A stretch of 64,000 nucleotides of DNA from the NCBI GenBank assembly GCA_950295325.1, contig OX485803.1:65053554-65117553 (forward strand), read 5' to 3'. Below are positions 49,653 to 61,129 of the stretch, in pieces (position 1 is the first letter of the stretch; the number at the start of each line of letters is the position of its first letter). The notes beneath the pieces are model-generated. The model was not told the origin of the DNA, made no database searches, and saw nothing but the letters and a program-made list of their open reading frames with translations. The stretch comes from Polytrichum commune. Taxonomy: Eukaryota > Streptophyta > Polytrichopsida > Polytrichales > Polytrichaceae. The translations under genes were made by a program, and so were the position numbers.

Positions 49653-51125
49653 TTAATAGCATATTTGCTATTTTTTTATTGCATATTTTTCTAGTTATGT
49701 TTTTCGTACAATGTGTTATGTGCATTTACACGACAAAGGGGTGAGAGGCGAGGGTGCTTTGTGCGGAATTTTTTAATTCACCTGTGAAGATCATGAAGCT
49801 ACACTAAACAGTCCTATTAGGTTGGGGCTAGAGCTCATGCTAGACTGCATGGTTTCGGCTTTGCCAAGCAATGACCCCTATCATATTCGAAATGTTTTGA
49901 TCCCAACCGAAAATTATTATCCGCCCTGCCTCACTCCAAATAAAAATTGCCCTTGCATTCTTGATAGTTGCTTGTCCACAAAACTCATATTGTCAATTAA
50001 GCAAGTAGAACCGTGGCCACAATAAAAGAATTTGATGGTGTCTTGAATGGTGCAAGAGGGAATTTGTTTCCTAGCACCTATCAGGGATGTGGTATAATCT
50101 ATTCTTATAGGTTTATTGCTCATTCAAATTGGATAAACCTCAATAGACTAGTTTGGGATCTTTCAAGCCGACTTCAACGTTGATTTGGAATAAAATAGCA
50201 CTCCGAGTCCTACTACATAGGATTAAACTTTTCCACCATCTCTCTAGATGTGGTAAACAGGTACCTGTGTAGGAGCGAATTTGCTTCCTCCTTTCTTTGG
50301 ATTCATTGTCGAGTTCAAACCTGAACTTGACAATCAACTCGAGCCAAAAACTTGGGACCTACCACCAACCTAGCTTGAGACACTTAATTTATCTCCAGCA
50401 TCTTTAGGCACATGGAGTAAGGAAGGAAGGGCTCCGACAAATTCCTTGACCTTGACGATCAAACGGGCAAGCATGAGGAGCTTGAGCTGAAGGTGTGGGC
50501 GGCAACCCCAGACCACTGCTCGGGGAGAACTGGCGGTTAGTTGCAGATGAACCAGTTGAGTTTGAGAAATAACCGGTTGACGTTGGAGACTCCCGGAGAA
50601 TTACCGATCATTTTTAGAGGAATCTATAGAATATACCCCAAATGAATGAAAGCAAAACCGGAATATGTCAACACGGAACCGGCTGGATTTAGAATCACTA
50701 GGATCTTGACCGACTATCCCCAACAACTTCCCTGGTACTGGCCCAGACCACAACTTGATCCCAGCCCCATGAGTTGAGGAGCTGATCACACTGGCCAGTT
50801 GGCTCCCTATAAGGTTTACAGTCAGAGTCTAGTGAACCACTACTTTTTGCAAGACAGATTATCTATATATAAACTGAGTAGTCGGGAGCTGAGAAGTAAC
50901 CAAGAAGTTCGAGAAATAGTGCATAACGGATGATGATAAGCGGAGACTTTTGGCTCCAGTACGTGCCGACTGTGGTGTTGCACGGAGAAGCTGCAATAGA
51001 GCATGACACGGTTTCACAACCTTTATATAAGCTCACTCATAAGATAGACCATCAGCCTTATACAGATTCCTGGACTATGCAGATCCAGAGTTGGAACTGA
51101 TCACCTGGCCTGGCAGTTCACTGTA
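49653..51125 (+). mobile_element. Putative 3' LTR of the Gypsy remnant
   Basis: A purine tract (GGTAGGGGGG, 49,631-49,640) a short way before TGTGTTAATAGC (49,651) looks like a polypurine tract followed by an LTR start. 50,520-50,815 is a member of repeat A, found in three other places. No matching 5' LTR exists in the window, so the right boundary is a guess. Confidence 0.4.
50864..50873 (+). promoter_or_regulatory. TATA box
   Basis: TATATATAAA stands about 310 bp before the small glycine-rich frame. It may be the LTR promoter or the promoter of that gene, or both if the gene uses an LTR promoter. Confidence 0.45.
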
Positions 51126-51185
51126 ATTCAACAATCATTGTGGGGTGCAGGGAAGCTCAATTCAGCTTGCATCTTCGCCGTCAAA

Positions 51186-51383
51186 ATGGTGTTGCCCCTC
51201 TTAGGAGTTGTGATCGGCGTGGTTCTGTTTGAAGCTGCAGCCGTCCTCACTTCGACAGCCGTGTGCGCCGGGCACTCGAGAAAGAAATCCGGCCGTGGTG
51301 GTCGCGGCAGCGCCGATGGGGGTGGCGGAGGTGGAGGTGGCGGGTGTGGCGGAGGTGGAGGAGGCTGTGGTGGTGGAGGATGA
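51186..51383 (+). CDS. Small secreted glycine-rich protein, 65 aa (tentative)
   Basis: Residues 2-28 form a hydrophobic signal-peptide-like segment (MVLPLLGVVIGVVLF, then Ala-rich with TSTAVCAG as a plausible cleavage region). A basic linker SRKKSGRGGRG and a Gly tail with two isolated Cys residues (GGGCGGGGGGC) follow. Secretion to the cell wall would be expected for such a glycine-rich protein. I start at the ATG at 51,186 because the upstream in-frame ATG (51,138) would put a hydrophilic stretch before the signal. A TATA box lies upstream. No homology can be asserted; it could be a chance frame in an LTR flank. Confidence 0.45.
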   Translation: MVLPLLGVVIGVVLFEAAAVLTSTAVCAGHSRKKSGRGGRGSADGGGGGGGGGCGGGGGGCGGGG

Positions 51384-52235
51384 AGTTGATTGGTTAATCA
51401 TTTGATCACCATAACCTTAGAACGTCTTCATCTCCATTCTACAATGTAGACTAGGATTCGATCTGCTTTCACTCACAAGGAGATTATGTGAGACCCCCCT
51501 TTGTTCTAGAGTTAAGAAGAAAATGTCCAATTTTCCTGTGAGAATGAGGATATTTTGTGTAGTGAAAGTACCTTACACACGAAAATAATAGGCAGATTTC
51601 CTTCCAGGATGGTCAGCTGCAAGTTGGAGATGGATTGATCACCATCACATTAGAATAGTCTCAACCATTGGTGCCGGCTCTTCATGCAATCTAGTCTAAA
51701 ATTCTACCTCTTTCACTCAGATGGAGCATATGCGAGAAATCGTGTATTCTACACTTAAGAAGACAAGTCCAAATCCCATTCGAGAATGAGGAAGTTTTGT
51801 GTAATAAAATTACTTTGAACATGGAAATAATTCCTTCAAGCATGCTGAGCTGCAAGGTGGAGGTGATTGATAACCGTATTGTCTTGATCATTGGTGCCTC
51901 TACAGAATCCATTATGCAACGTAGAATTTACCTACTTTCATCGGCGAGGAGGTTATGGGAGATTCCATGTGTACAGTAAAGAAAGAAAAAAAGTCCAATT
52001 CCCGCGCACATGTCAGACTGAAGTAGTTTGTGTAATGATCAGTACCTTGTACATGAAAACCAGTGAAAAGATGTTCTTCAAGCATGCTGAGCTGGAAGGT
52101 GGAGGCGGTTGATCACCATAACAATATAATTGTCTTCATCATCGGTGCCAAGTCTCCATGCAATCAGTGGGCACAATTCTGCCTCCACGGGATCAATGGG
52201 TGCATTTCTTCAAGCATGCTATGCTGAGCCGCAAG
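51370..52235 (+). repeat. Tandem repeat of about 230-250 bp, 3.5 units
   Basis: Each unit opens with GGTGGAGG..GATTGATCACCAT-type sequence, then TCTTCATCATTGGTGCC, a TTTCACTCANNNGGAG block, AAGTCCAATTCCC, and GAATGAGGAAGTTTTGTGTAAT. Starts are near 51,370, 51,622, 51,854 and 52,094. The first unit begins in the last codons of the glycine-rich frame, so the array lies in that gene's 3' region. Confidence 0.8.
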
Positions 52236-52384
52236 ACCACTGCCATTAACGTGACTGCTGTTTCATTAGCTATAAGGGATTGTTTAATCGACCACAGATA
52301 CGCTTCCCGCGGTTACATTACCTGTCAGAATATGAACGATTCTAGTTGTAAGATACGTCGGAACAATCTAACACATCTTGGTGC

Positions 52385-52510
52385 ATGCAGCGGTGTGGGA
52401 TGAAAAGCAGTTGACTGTCTTCATTGCGATGTGCACCGGTGTGGAGCTAGTGAGAAGTACTTGACTGTTTTTATTGCGATGTGTACCGGTGTGGTGTGTA
52501 TTTACATGAG
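52385..52510 (+). repeat. Tandem duplication of about 62 bp
   Basis: TTGACTGTCTTCATTGCGATG with GTGCACCGGTGTGG is repeated once with few changes (TTGACTGTTTTTATTGCGAT, GTGTACCGGTGTGG). Confidence 0.8.
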
Positions 52511-53284
52511 AGCTCCACTTATGCTTGCTGCCATAGCTATCTCCTGAGTTACAATTTACATATTACGGTGTAAGTACGGTGCCTCCTTTTTTAATGGAGT
52601 AGGCGTCATACTTGTCAACTTGTGAGTCCTTCCTAAACCCATTAGCCTTTTCGGCTTCATGGACTTTAAATTAATTTCATTTCATTAGGTGATTACGTTG
52701 TTGGATGTTGACGTGTTGATTGTTGAAGTGGCAACCCTACCGACGTGGGTGATACTTGTGTTATACTGTGCTCCAACAAGCTAAATTGTAAGGAAGAGGA
52801 AGTATAGCTAATATCTTGCTCTTCTTCATGTGTGTGATGAAAAATCAAATTTTGACAAGTCATTTGACACGCAACACGACTATGTGGTTGTTGTAATGAA
52901 CTACGTGGATGATTTGACAATCCCCTAGGTATCAACTAGGATTTTCATTCATGGCAATTTCATGCACACATAACATCTGCAACTTGTGAGCTGCTAGATG
53001 TAGTAGCTATGTTTGTGGATTTATGAATTGAATGTATCGAAATGGCTTGTTAACTTGCCATATTCCCAGCATGGGATCCTTTTTGGGAATTCAAAAAACA
53101 CAAAACCAAAAAAACAAACATTGGTGGTTTCCAAGCCATTGATGTTAATGTGGGGCTTGTTAATCTTATCTGGTTCAAGAGTTGTCTTGGTGCAGGATAA
53201 GATTTAGAAAATCATATTACTACCACTTTGATCTCTTTGGAGATAGTTGGGTTTGTGAAACATGAGGGCCATCTCTTCAACGCT
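52511..53284. other. No gene seen
   Basis: No supported frame or element. Confidence 0.5.
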
Positions 53285-53500
53285 ACGCCATTTATGGTCT
53301 TTAGTGTCGCATGTGTAGTAGTCTCACTTACCCTATTTTGAAGAATATCCTAGGTTATACTAATGATCAACAACTTCACTATTTGTGTCACCTTATGACA
53401 CTAACGTTCAAGTGCGCTTACTAATATCTTGGCATGAGTATGTTCAATAATGTTATGAGGTGTATGCTTACGCTAGAAGTTGACCACACTGAATTTTAAC
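53285..53500 (+). repeat. Repeat C copy
   Basis: Begins CTACGCCATTTATGGTCTTT and shares TTTAGTGTCGCATGTGTAGT, CTTACCCTATTTTGA and TGTTCAATAATGTTA with 42,587-42,760. No element ends are proven. Confidence 0.55.
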
Positions 53501-53940
53501 CGACCATGCCCAAAAATCTCCCGGGACACTGCCCATTGCATTGAGAAATACAAACAAACCAAAGGCACCAAAACAACCCCAGCAAACAGACTTGCAGGAA
53601 GAAGATCTCAAGTGACGTGTGGTTCCAGAAAATCACCTGGAGCTCAAAAGCCTAAGATATACTCTCTCCAAACATAACATAGTAAGGGCATCGCCAGTGG
53701 ATCTAGGTAAAGCTCACTGCAAACCAAAACCTATCTTTTGACTGACCTAAAATTAGAAACTGAAATTACCATCATTAGAAGCACACCTAAATAAACGTGA
53801 GATATTTCTCAAGAAAAAAGAATTGTAAAAATTTGACGTAGGTGAAATCCCTCATTGAAAACACCACATTTTCAAAATTTAGAGGGAGTGCACCAAATCT
53901 TGCTTAAAAATGGAAAGATCCTCCCACACTCCCTCCAAAT
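53501..53940. other. No gene seen
   Basis: Spacer before the LINE 3' fragment. Confidence 0.45.
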
Positions 53941-53941
53941 T

Positions 53942-55325
53942 TCAGAGGGTTTGACTACCTAACTTCCACTCAATATGTAAATTGTGCTTCCTACAAAGAA
54001 CATTCCTAGCACCCCAAGTTTTGTCAAAACCTGGGAGCATGGCCGCCTCAGAGAAGCTACTAATCTTAATTTGTTTAATCATCTTATTCCAAGTCGCTTT
54101 GGCATAAACGATGAGTTCATTCCAGATTTGGTGTTTGACCTTAGACTCGTGCCATTGTTCATAATTGAACACTTTGTCATTGTGTTTGATCCAAATGGTC
54201 CAAAGCATAATACCCCTAAGGAGGTGCCAATTTTTAATTTTTTTTCCGTATTTTTTGGGAATTCTTTCCCAAAACAATGTTTGTTTCCAATTGAAGCTAT
54301 CATTATTGCCCGTTCTAACCCCACAAAGTTCATGCATAATAAGTGTGGCCCATCTCCACGCCCTCCTAGGTTGAATACAATCCCAAAATTTATGCTTGAC
54401 CGATTCGCTTGTGTTAGGGAGGCAAAAAACACATTGCTTGGAAATTGAAGCGGGCGCAATGTGGGCCCTCCACTCATTAACAATAATTGCTTTGTGCCAG
54501 ATTGACCACATGAACGCGGTTCTTTTTCAGAGCAAAGCGGATTCCAAACCTATGACTAGTAGATCATATAATAACCTGGGAGGTAGCCTTGCCATTGTCC
54601 GCCGCACAAGGGGTTCCTATTAATGATAGAACCTCTACCATCTTTAGTGGTGTAATCAAGGAACCGACCTTCATCAATCCAATGCCACCGGTCCGGGTGC
54701 CTACCAAGGGTGGCCAATTTCCCATAGACGAAAGTGATTTGCTCCTTTTCCCTCTCCCTTTTCGGGCCTCTATTAGTCCGGAAAAATTTCACTTTATGAA
54801 AGAAAACGGCCATCTCCCCCTTGGGTTTTTTCCAATCCCTAAGGCATCGAGAGTGAGTGCCCAATGTAAAGCATTGCATGGGTAGGGGCATAGAAAGATG
54901 GTGCAATTGCATACAAGGTGGAGCAAAATCATACACACATTGCAAGATGAAAGCATGATCTCCCCCCCATCGACGTAAAAGCCAACCCATTGCCCATGGT
55001 AAGTAGTATCCAAGTTCTCTTCCAAGAGGTTCCACCACTTTTCGGAGATTTTATCCGTGACCATGGCCCAATCTCCGACTTCCGTTGCTGTGAGGCTAAA
55101 CTTCTCTTTTGCCCTATCCCAAGTAAGAAAATCTCGTTGTTCGCTATCCCACACGTCGTCCATGCATTGTATACCCTTGTGGTAAAGTTCCAGACCTTTG
55201 GCGTAAGTGAATCCATTGTTCATGAGTGCCACAATGTTTGACCACCAAATGTTTGAATGTAGCAATTCCATTCTAGTGCAGGGGGGAGTTGGTATATTCT
55301 TTTCACCAACACTTTCCATGCTTTA
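53942..55325 (-). pseudogene. LINE C-terminal (reverse-transcriptase zinc-binding) fragment
   Basis: The lower minus-strand frame (54,511-53,942) carries the zinc-binding module of plant LINE polyproteins: LWSIWHKAIIVNEWRAHIAP-like start, C-x2-C in CVFCLPNTSESVKHKFWDC, then a W-rich region WTIWIKHNDKVFNYEQW. The upper frames (55,319-54,556) supply the preceding thumb/linker region in pieces (WSNIVALMNNGFTYAKGLEL, LTATEVGDWAMVTDKI). Frame breaks near 54,540 and 54,870 show decay. RT motifs are absent, so it is a 5'-truncated copy. Confidence 0.85.
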
Positions 55326-55892
55326 CTTATATGACCCCACACCTTGGAGCCCACAAACCACAGGGAGGTCACTTCATTGTAAAGTTGAACAACCACGTGC
55401 GAAGACTTTACATGTAAAAAATCCTACTTTTTACATAAAACATCACCAAAATGGGTTAAACTTTTATCAATTTTTTTCATGAGTAGATATACACGGTACC
55501 TATTACATAATAAAAATGGTATCTAAATTTGATTTTTTTTTTTTTTTTATAAAACATACCATTTCTAACTAGAATGATGCAGAATTGAACTAAAAACATT
55601 ACTACAAAAAATGAGGATGACTAAAATTTCCAAAACAATAGACAAAAGATACTATCAATGATTAAGTATATGTAGAAAAAATATCATAAAATTTAAAATG
55701 ATTTATGGCATGTAATATAGGGGTAGCAAACTTTGTTCGCACGTGGTGTTCAACTTGACAATGGAGTGACCTCCCCGTGCCACAAACCCAATGTGTTGTT
55801 TGCTAGTGAACCAGTCAAGGCTAACCCCCCAGTTCCTTCCTCTCTGCGGGTTGAACGTGGCCAATCTATATTTGAGTATAAGTTGCAGGTTA
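55326..55892. other. No gene seen; AT-rich with long T run
   Basis: Contains a T run of about 18 at 55,532-55,549. No supported frame. Confidence 0.5.
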
Positions 55893-56050
55893 GGGCCACT
55901 TCACACACAAGAGTGAAGGCCCATGACCATTGCAATCTAAGAGCTCTCATTGGTCGAAAGGGCAGATTCCATCCAAGTTCACTTCACACACAAAGGTGAA
56001 GGCCTAAAGGCCCAAAGAAGACTTCATGGATGAAAAGTCTACATGGAGTC

Positions 56051-59000
56051 TGTGAGCCCGAAAAACGTACTCACATGTCAATTAACCCTAACACGAGCAT
56101 TAGGAATGAAAAAACAAACTAAAGAGGTTGATTTCAACTTGAAGAAGAAGGAAAATGACATAAATTAAAATGAACGGTAAGAACAATTGTTAAGTGAGGG
56201 AAAGAGGAGCATAAGATGGAAGAAAGGGCCAAGCAGGAAGGCAAAACCCATTTTTTCTCGGGTGGCCCGAAAGATGCCAGGCAACGCGAGAAAATAGGGA
56301 AAAGTTGGAGGGGTCTCGGGAGGTAGGAAAGGAAGGGCTCATAAGCAAGGAAGAGGAGAGACTAGAGGGAGGAGGCGGAAGCCCTGTCTCGTTGGGGAAT
56401 GAGGTAAGGTAGGAAAAAGAGAGAGAGTATAGGGAGGAGGGGTGGAAACTTTATCTCGGTGGGGTGTGCTTGGTGCGATAATGCTTCCAGCAATCTGTGT
56501 GCACACTAGGTCGTGAAAGAGGAGCATAGTGATGGCGACCCCAGTTCCATCGTGTAAGGGGATCCAGGGCCAGGATGCCATGCGAGGTCCCTCCGAGGAA
56601 AGGCTGGACCGATCACCGGTGTAGGGCCTCGTCCTTGCGGATGCGCTGAAGGGGTAAGGGGCGATGATGGCGCCATGTTAGGCCTCGCATCATGGTTGCA
56701 GTTCACACCTTCGGCTTACACGGTTTGCTTTCTTTTTTTCTTTCCTTTCCGTTGCTGCATTGTGAGCCTGCAAGTTTCATCTCATCGCTACTGATCTGCG
56801 CCTAGCGATTAAGATCTGCTCTGGAAGACCGAAGTGGGGGATGGAGGCTCCTATGTGTGCATCATTTAGTCCTTAGGGAGCTTCTTGGAGGCGTCGGCGT
56901 GGTAATGGATCTACAAGGGCATCGAGTACTACATTGAATCGGAGGTTAGAGAGAAGGATTAGAGAGGGAAGGAGGGAGTGTAGAGAAAGTAAGGGGTGGT
57001 CAGACACCGAAGCATCTGATATCGGGTCATGCGTGTTGTGTGCATGCAGGTGAAGTGGACGTCGTGTCAGCACACATTCCACCACAACAAAGTTGCTAAG
57101 TTGTTACCGTGTGTAGTAAGTAAGTGTGAAGTTGGTAAGGCGAACGCATTACTTAAGTTAGGCAAGGTTGGAACTCGTTGGTGGATTGGCGGCCTGCCTT
57201 CAAGCTTATTCATTCCTTTTGAAGAACGATTCGTTCTAGTAATTGATTCAACTGTTGGTTGGCACTCGGCTGCCAGGTCTCCTAGAGCGAGTGGAGAGCA
57301 AGTGGGTTTGTGTAGTTGTTGTTGTCCGTTTCAGTGTTTCCTCTCCACGTGCACAGTATGTGTGTGTGTGTGTTGTGAAGGTTAGTAACTCAGCAATTGC
57401 GTGAAGGGACATTGGGGGCTAAGGAGCTGGTCTGCGAGGTCAATCGGAGGTGTAACACCTAGAGTGGGGGTGAGGAAGGCTGTGGATTGGGTTCTCTGCA
57501 CTACTCATGCTTGGGAGTGATGACGATACATGTTGGGGAGTTTCTGCGACTTGCTTGAGCTACTTGCTTGCTCATGGTGCATCCTCTGTTATCGATCAAT
57601 CAGTCTCAGAGAGAAAGATGCACATGTGAAGAAAATGGGGCGGATTAAGGAGGACGGAAACCAGCATCGTGCTGCTGATCAAAGGGGCCAACAGCTCACG
57701 GCTCTCAAACATGTTTTCAGCCGAAGATCGCCTCTAGTTGCACCACCGAAGATCGGTGTCCTTAGGGCAGCCGGGAATCGAGAGCGGTGACAACATCAGG
57801 GTGAGCACAAGGGCAGCATTCTGGAAGGTTCAACTGGAAGGAATGAGGCAAGCAATTAGAGAAGAAGGCAGTATGGCAGGGTGGTGAATTTGTTGAGGAG
57901 TTGGAGGATTGACTGAGGCACGATGATGGATCGATAAGTGGGTGGGAGACCGGTCAGCAGTGGAGGCGACGAAGGTACTAGGCGCAAAAGGAGAGGATTG
58001 TAATTGGCCACGAGCCCAGGCATGCTTAGGCAGGGGAGTAGGGGTTGGTAGATAATGATAAGGCAGGGGTGGATAGTGAGCTAAGCCCCCGCTTGTGGGA
58101 AATTAGTGAAATTAGGGTAGAGGAACGGTGGGACAAGTGTTTAAGGGGGAATTAACATTGTATGTGACTGAGCATTTGTAAATGCTTACATTCTCTAATA
58201 AGATGGTGTTGTACACACCTGTAAGCCGCAATCACCCCCACCCTTCAATTTCGTCCTAGTCCGGGTGTCAGGGTGAGGGATCATGAGCTACATTCAAGTA
58301 TGCAAGTCACAAGTGCAAGCAAGGAAAAAGATTGGGAGAAGTGGTGTGTATAACACCCTTTTTGTTTAAACGATCCAAGCACTCACAAATGCTTGACCAA
58401 TAACAATGTCACTCAATGGAACCAATTGGAACCGTACCACATCCTAACCTAATTCCACCGTTCCTCCACAAGCGGAGAATTTGGCCCACATCCTACCTAG
58501 CTCAGCCTAGTAATGGAAACTCATGCACTTGCCCATCTTACTGGCTACACCTTGCTTCCCAATTCCTTGCTAACAGGCACTGTGCACTGCCACGAAGCAA
58601 CTTCGTCTCCTCCCTTACCCTCCTTCCTAACTGCCCATCGGCCTCACTCACACTTGCGACTGCCTTCTCACCACCCAGACCTCCTCATGTCTCGAATCCT
58701 TTCGACAGCAGCCTCCTCCTCATCTTGCCTGGTAGGCCCTTGAATTTCTCCCTTCGCCCAGCTCAGCCTCCCCCTCAGGACGTTGTCGCCTTGGTTGGCC
58801 CCCTGATGCTCCGCTACTGAGTGAGCCCTGAGAGTCTTCTCGGGGGCTCGAGCAAGCCTTTCCCAACGTCAGGATTCATGCTCCTGCTCCTGCCAGGATT
58901 CCCTCCTCCGTGTTGAGGAGCGTCTTGATCGTTTCCCGCCCCCCCTAAAAAAAAGCTCTGGCTCCTCTCCTTAGGAGCGAGTGCGGCCTACTCCATTGAA

Positions 59001-60598
59001 ACCGCAATTAGACCCATTCTAGAGTTGTGAAGGAACTCCCACCTGACTGTGCTTTTACCTTGCCCCACGATCACTTTGTGCCCAAGCGGCACCCCCATCG
59101 ATCAAGAAGTTCCGCATCGCTATTCTCGTCAATTAATGCTCAACACAGTTTCCTTCGACTCGCCCCCTTGCACGGCACCAGCAAGAGTGAAGAAGACGGT
59201 GGGTCTGTGGGTCACAGATTCCGGACCATCCCTTTTGCGATGACACACTTCCCCCTAACTGCATCAGTAGACACTTCAAAGTCGACTCTGGTGCGCTCCG
59301 TCGGCAGGTTCCCAACCAAAATTCAGAGATTACTATGCCTTCGATCAAATTCTCCTCCCCCTGCCGACGATCACTAGGAGTTCGAACGTTAGTTCGATTC
59401 CACCACATGCTGCCTCCGGGCAGTACCCGTCCTTGGCCAACGCACCTGAACACCTCTAGAGCAGTACATTTTAGCCCAGCTCTCGTTCAGCTCCTCTTGG
59501 TGGTGCCTCGCGATTTCCCAGATTAACAAAAGTTCCTTACTCCTCTCATTCCCATTTCCCTGCTACATACTCACCTCACACCCACACCAATCCACTTCAC
59601 TACCATGACTCCCTCCCCCTTCTCTGCCACTCATCTCCGCTTCTCCGGACACCTCCGCCACTATTACCGAATCTAAGATCTAGGCCACAAAATCAGAAAG
59701 TCCTAAATCAGCCTTACTGCCTACCCTCCGGTGCCCACAACTATGAGATTTCCTCCCTCTGCATTATTTCTGTAGATTGGGACCCTCGTCCTTCACTCAG
59801 AGGCATCCACTTGGTGCCATTGACACCTCCTCGGTCGGTGCAGACTTCCTGTTGCCGCTCAAAACGGTCGAGGCGTAGTTACCATGTGGCGTCGCCATCT
59901 TCCGCTTTTGATCCTCGCTCCATTGAGCACCAGCCCCTTTCTCTATCTCTCAATGCCCTCTTAGCCATTCCGGCAGGGCTTCGCCTCTTCCCTAGAGTCT
60001 CCTCTCCCCCACTCCTCCTACATGCATTCATTTCCCAACGGAACAAGGCTTTGCCCTCTCCCCCTTCTCTCTCTTTCCTCTACTCCTCAACATGCATAAT
60101 GAGCTCCTTCTCCCTTGCCTCCCGAGACCCCTCCAAACCTCTTTTTTTCACGGGTTGCCCGGCATATTTCGGGCCGCCCGAGAGAAAAAAACAGGTTGAG
60201 ACCTTTTCCCTTGGCCTCTCCCCTTTTAGGCTCCACTTTCCCACTCCTTCACTTGACTTTTTCTCCCCCTAGACTCCCACTTATCTTTACCCCCCTTTAA
60301 TCCTCTAAGGTTTATTGCCCTTCCTAACTCTTATTCATCCTTTAACTTAATCCAATCAAGACTTTTGACCCTTGGCGTTTCTTATCTTTTTGACTACTCC
60401 CGAAAATACAATATTAAAGTTTTAACAAAGTTTTACGGTTAAGTCTTAATGTGGGCACAATCTTGGGCTCACAACACCACTTCTCTCATCATCACTTGAA
60501 GCAAAGTGCACATGTGAATTGTGAAATTGTTAGTGTGAAGAGGGATCCTTCACTCGGACTAGGACGCAATTAAGGGTGGTTGACGATTCTTGCTCACA
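56051..60598 (-). mobile_element. Solo LTR (outer), minus orientation, interrupted
   Basis: Ends TGTGAGCCCG...TTGCTCACA with 5-bp target duplication GAGTC (56,046-56,050 and 60,599-60,603). On the minus strand the LTR begins TGTGAGCAAGAATCG and contains TTGCGTCCTAGTCCG, the same block as in the inner LTR and the copies at 62,796 and 63,061. It ends CGGGCTCACA. Without the inner insertion it is 2,289 bp. No internal retrotransposon domain is present, so it is a solo LTR. Confidence 0.9.
58220..60473 (+). mobile_element. Solo LTR (inner), plus orientation, nested in the outer LTR
   Basis: Begins TGTAAGCCGCAATCACC and ends TGGGCTCACA, with 5-bp duplication ACACC on both sides (58,215-58,219 and 60,474-60,478). 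Length 2,254 bp. The outer LTR is continuous across it (GAGAAGTGGTGTGTACAACA after removal), matching the inner LTR's own GAGAAGTGGTGTGTATAACA. The inner LTR therefore landed about 120 bp into an LTR of its own family. Frames such as 58,416-58,820 are not genes. Confidence 0.9.
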
Positions 60599-61129
60599 GA
60601 GTCCTACATGGCAAACTATGGATAAGGTTTCATGGTCTCCCAGAATTTTCGTCAGGCCCACCTCTAAGAGGTGGGTCTGATACAAATTTTGGGAGACCAT
60701 GATTTCTTTTAATATTTTTTCCAGCAGGACATATTTCAGGATAGATTGCAGGGCAAATTCTTGAACAGATTCTAGGACAAACAAACACCACCAAGTAATT
60801 CTCTTAAATTGATAGAGTTGGAGACATATTATATTAAACCAAATCCTCTCCTCTTATTCTACCAACAAAATATGCAATGGTCCCACAACATGGTCTATTC
60901 TTACTTCAAACTATGCTTGAGGGCAAGTGACTGTATATATAAAACGGCTTTCCCAACACCCATGGTACACCCTTTGGACGAGAGTCAAGGGTCCTCACCA
61001 TTATAAGGTCATGACTCTTGGCTCATGTATGAAATGGCCCTTAGACTCACCTGGTTCCATTGCCTTGATTATCCATTTACAAAGTAAATTAGTTTTGGCT
61101 GCCTCTGGATTCACTGGTCCTAATCCGTG

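Larger units (their letters stand above)
55893..61040. mobile_element. Harbinger-like element split by nested LTRs
   Basis: The left piece 55,893-56,050 begins GGGCCACTTCACAC and the right piece 60,604-61,040 ends ATGAAATGGCCC. TTA flanks both sides (55,890-55,892 and 61,041-61,043). Removing the insertion (56,051-60,598 plus one GAGTC) gives a 595-bp element whose junction matches the intact sister at 10,825-10,850. Compared with 10,211-11,275 most of the left arm is deleted. Confidence 0.9.

Noticed and set aside
58416-58820. 134-codon frame and neighbours up to 60,300
   Set aside because: Inside the inner solo LTR; pyrimidine-rich composition keeps frames open.
56051-60473. Apparent element with very long inverted terminal repeats (MULE or foldback)
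   Set aside because: Explained fully by two related solo LTRs in opposite orientation, each with its own 5-bp target duplication.
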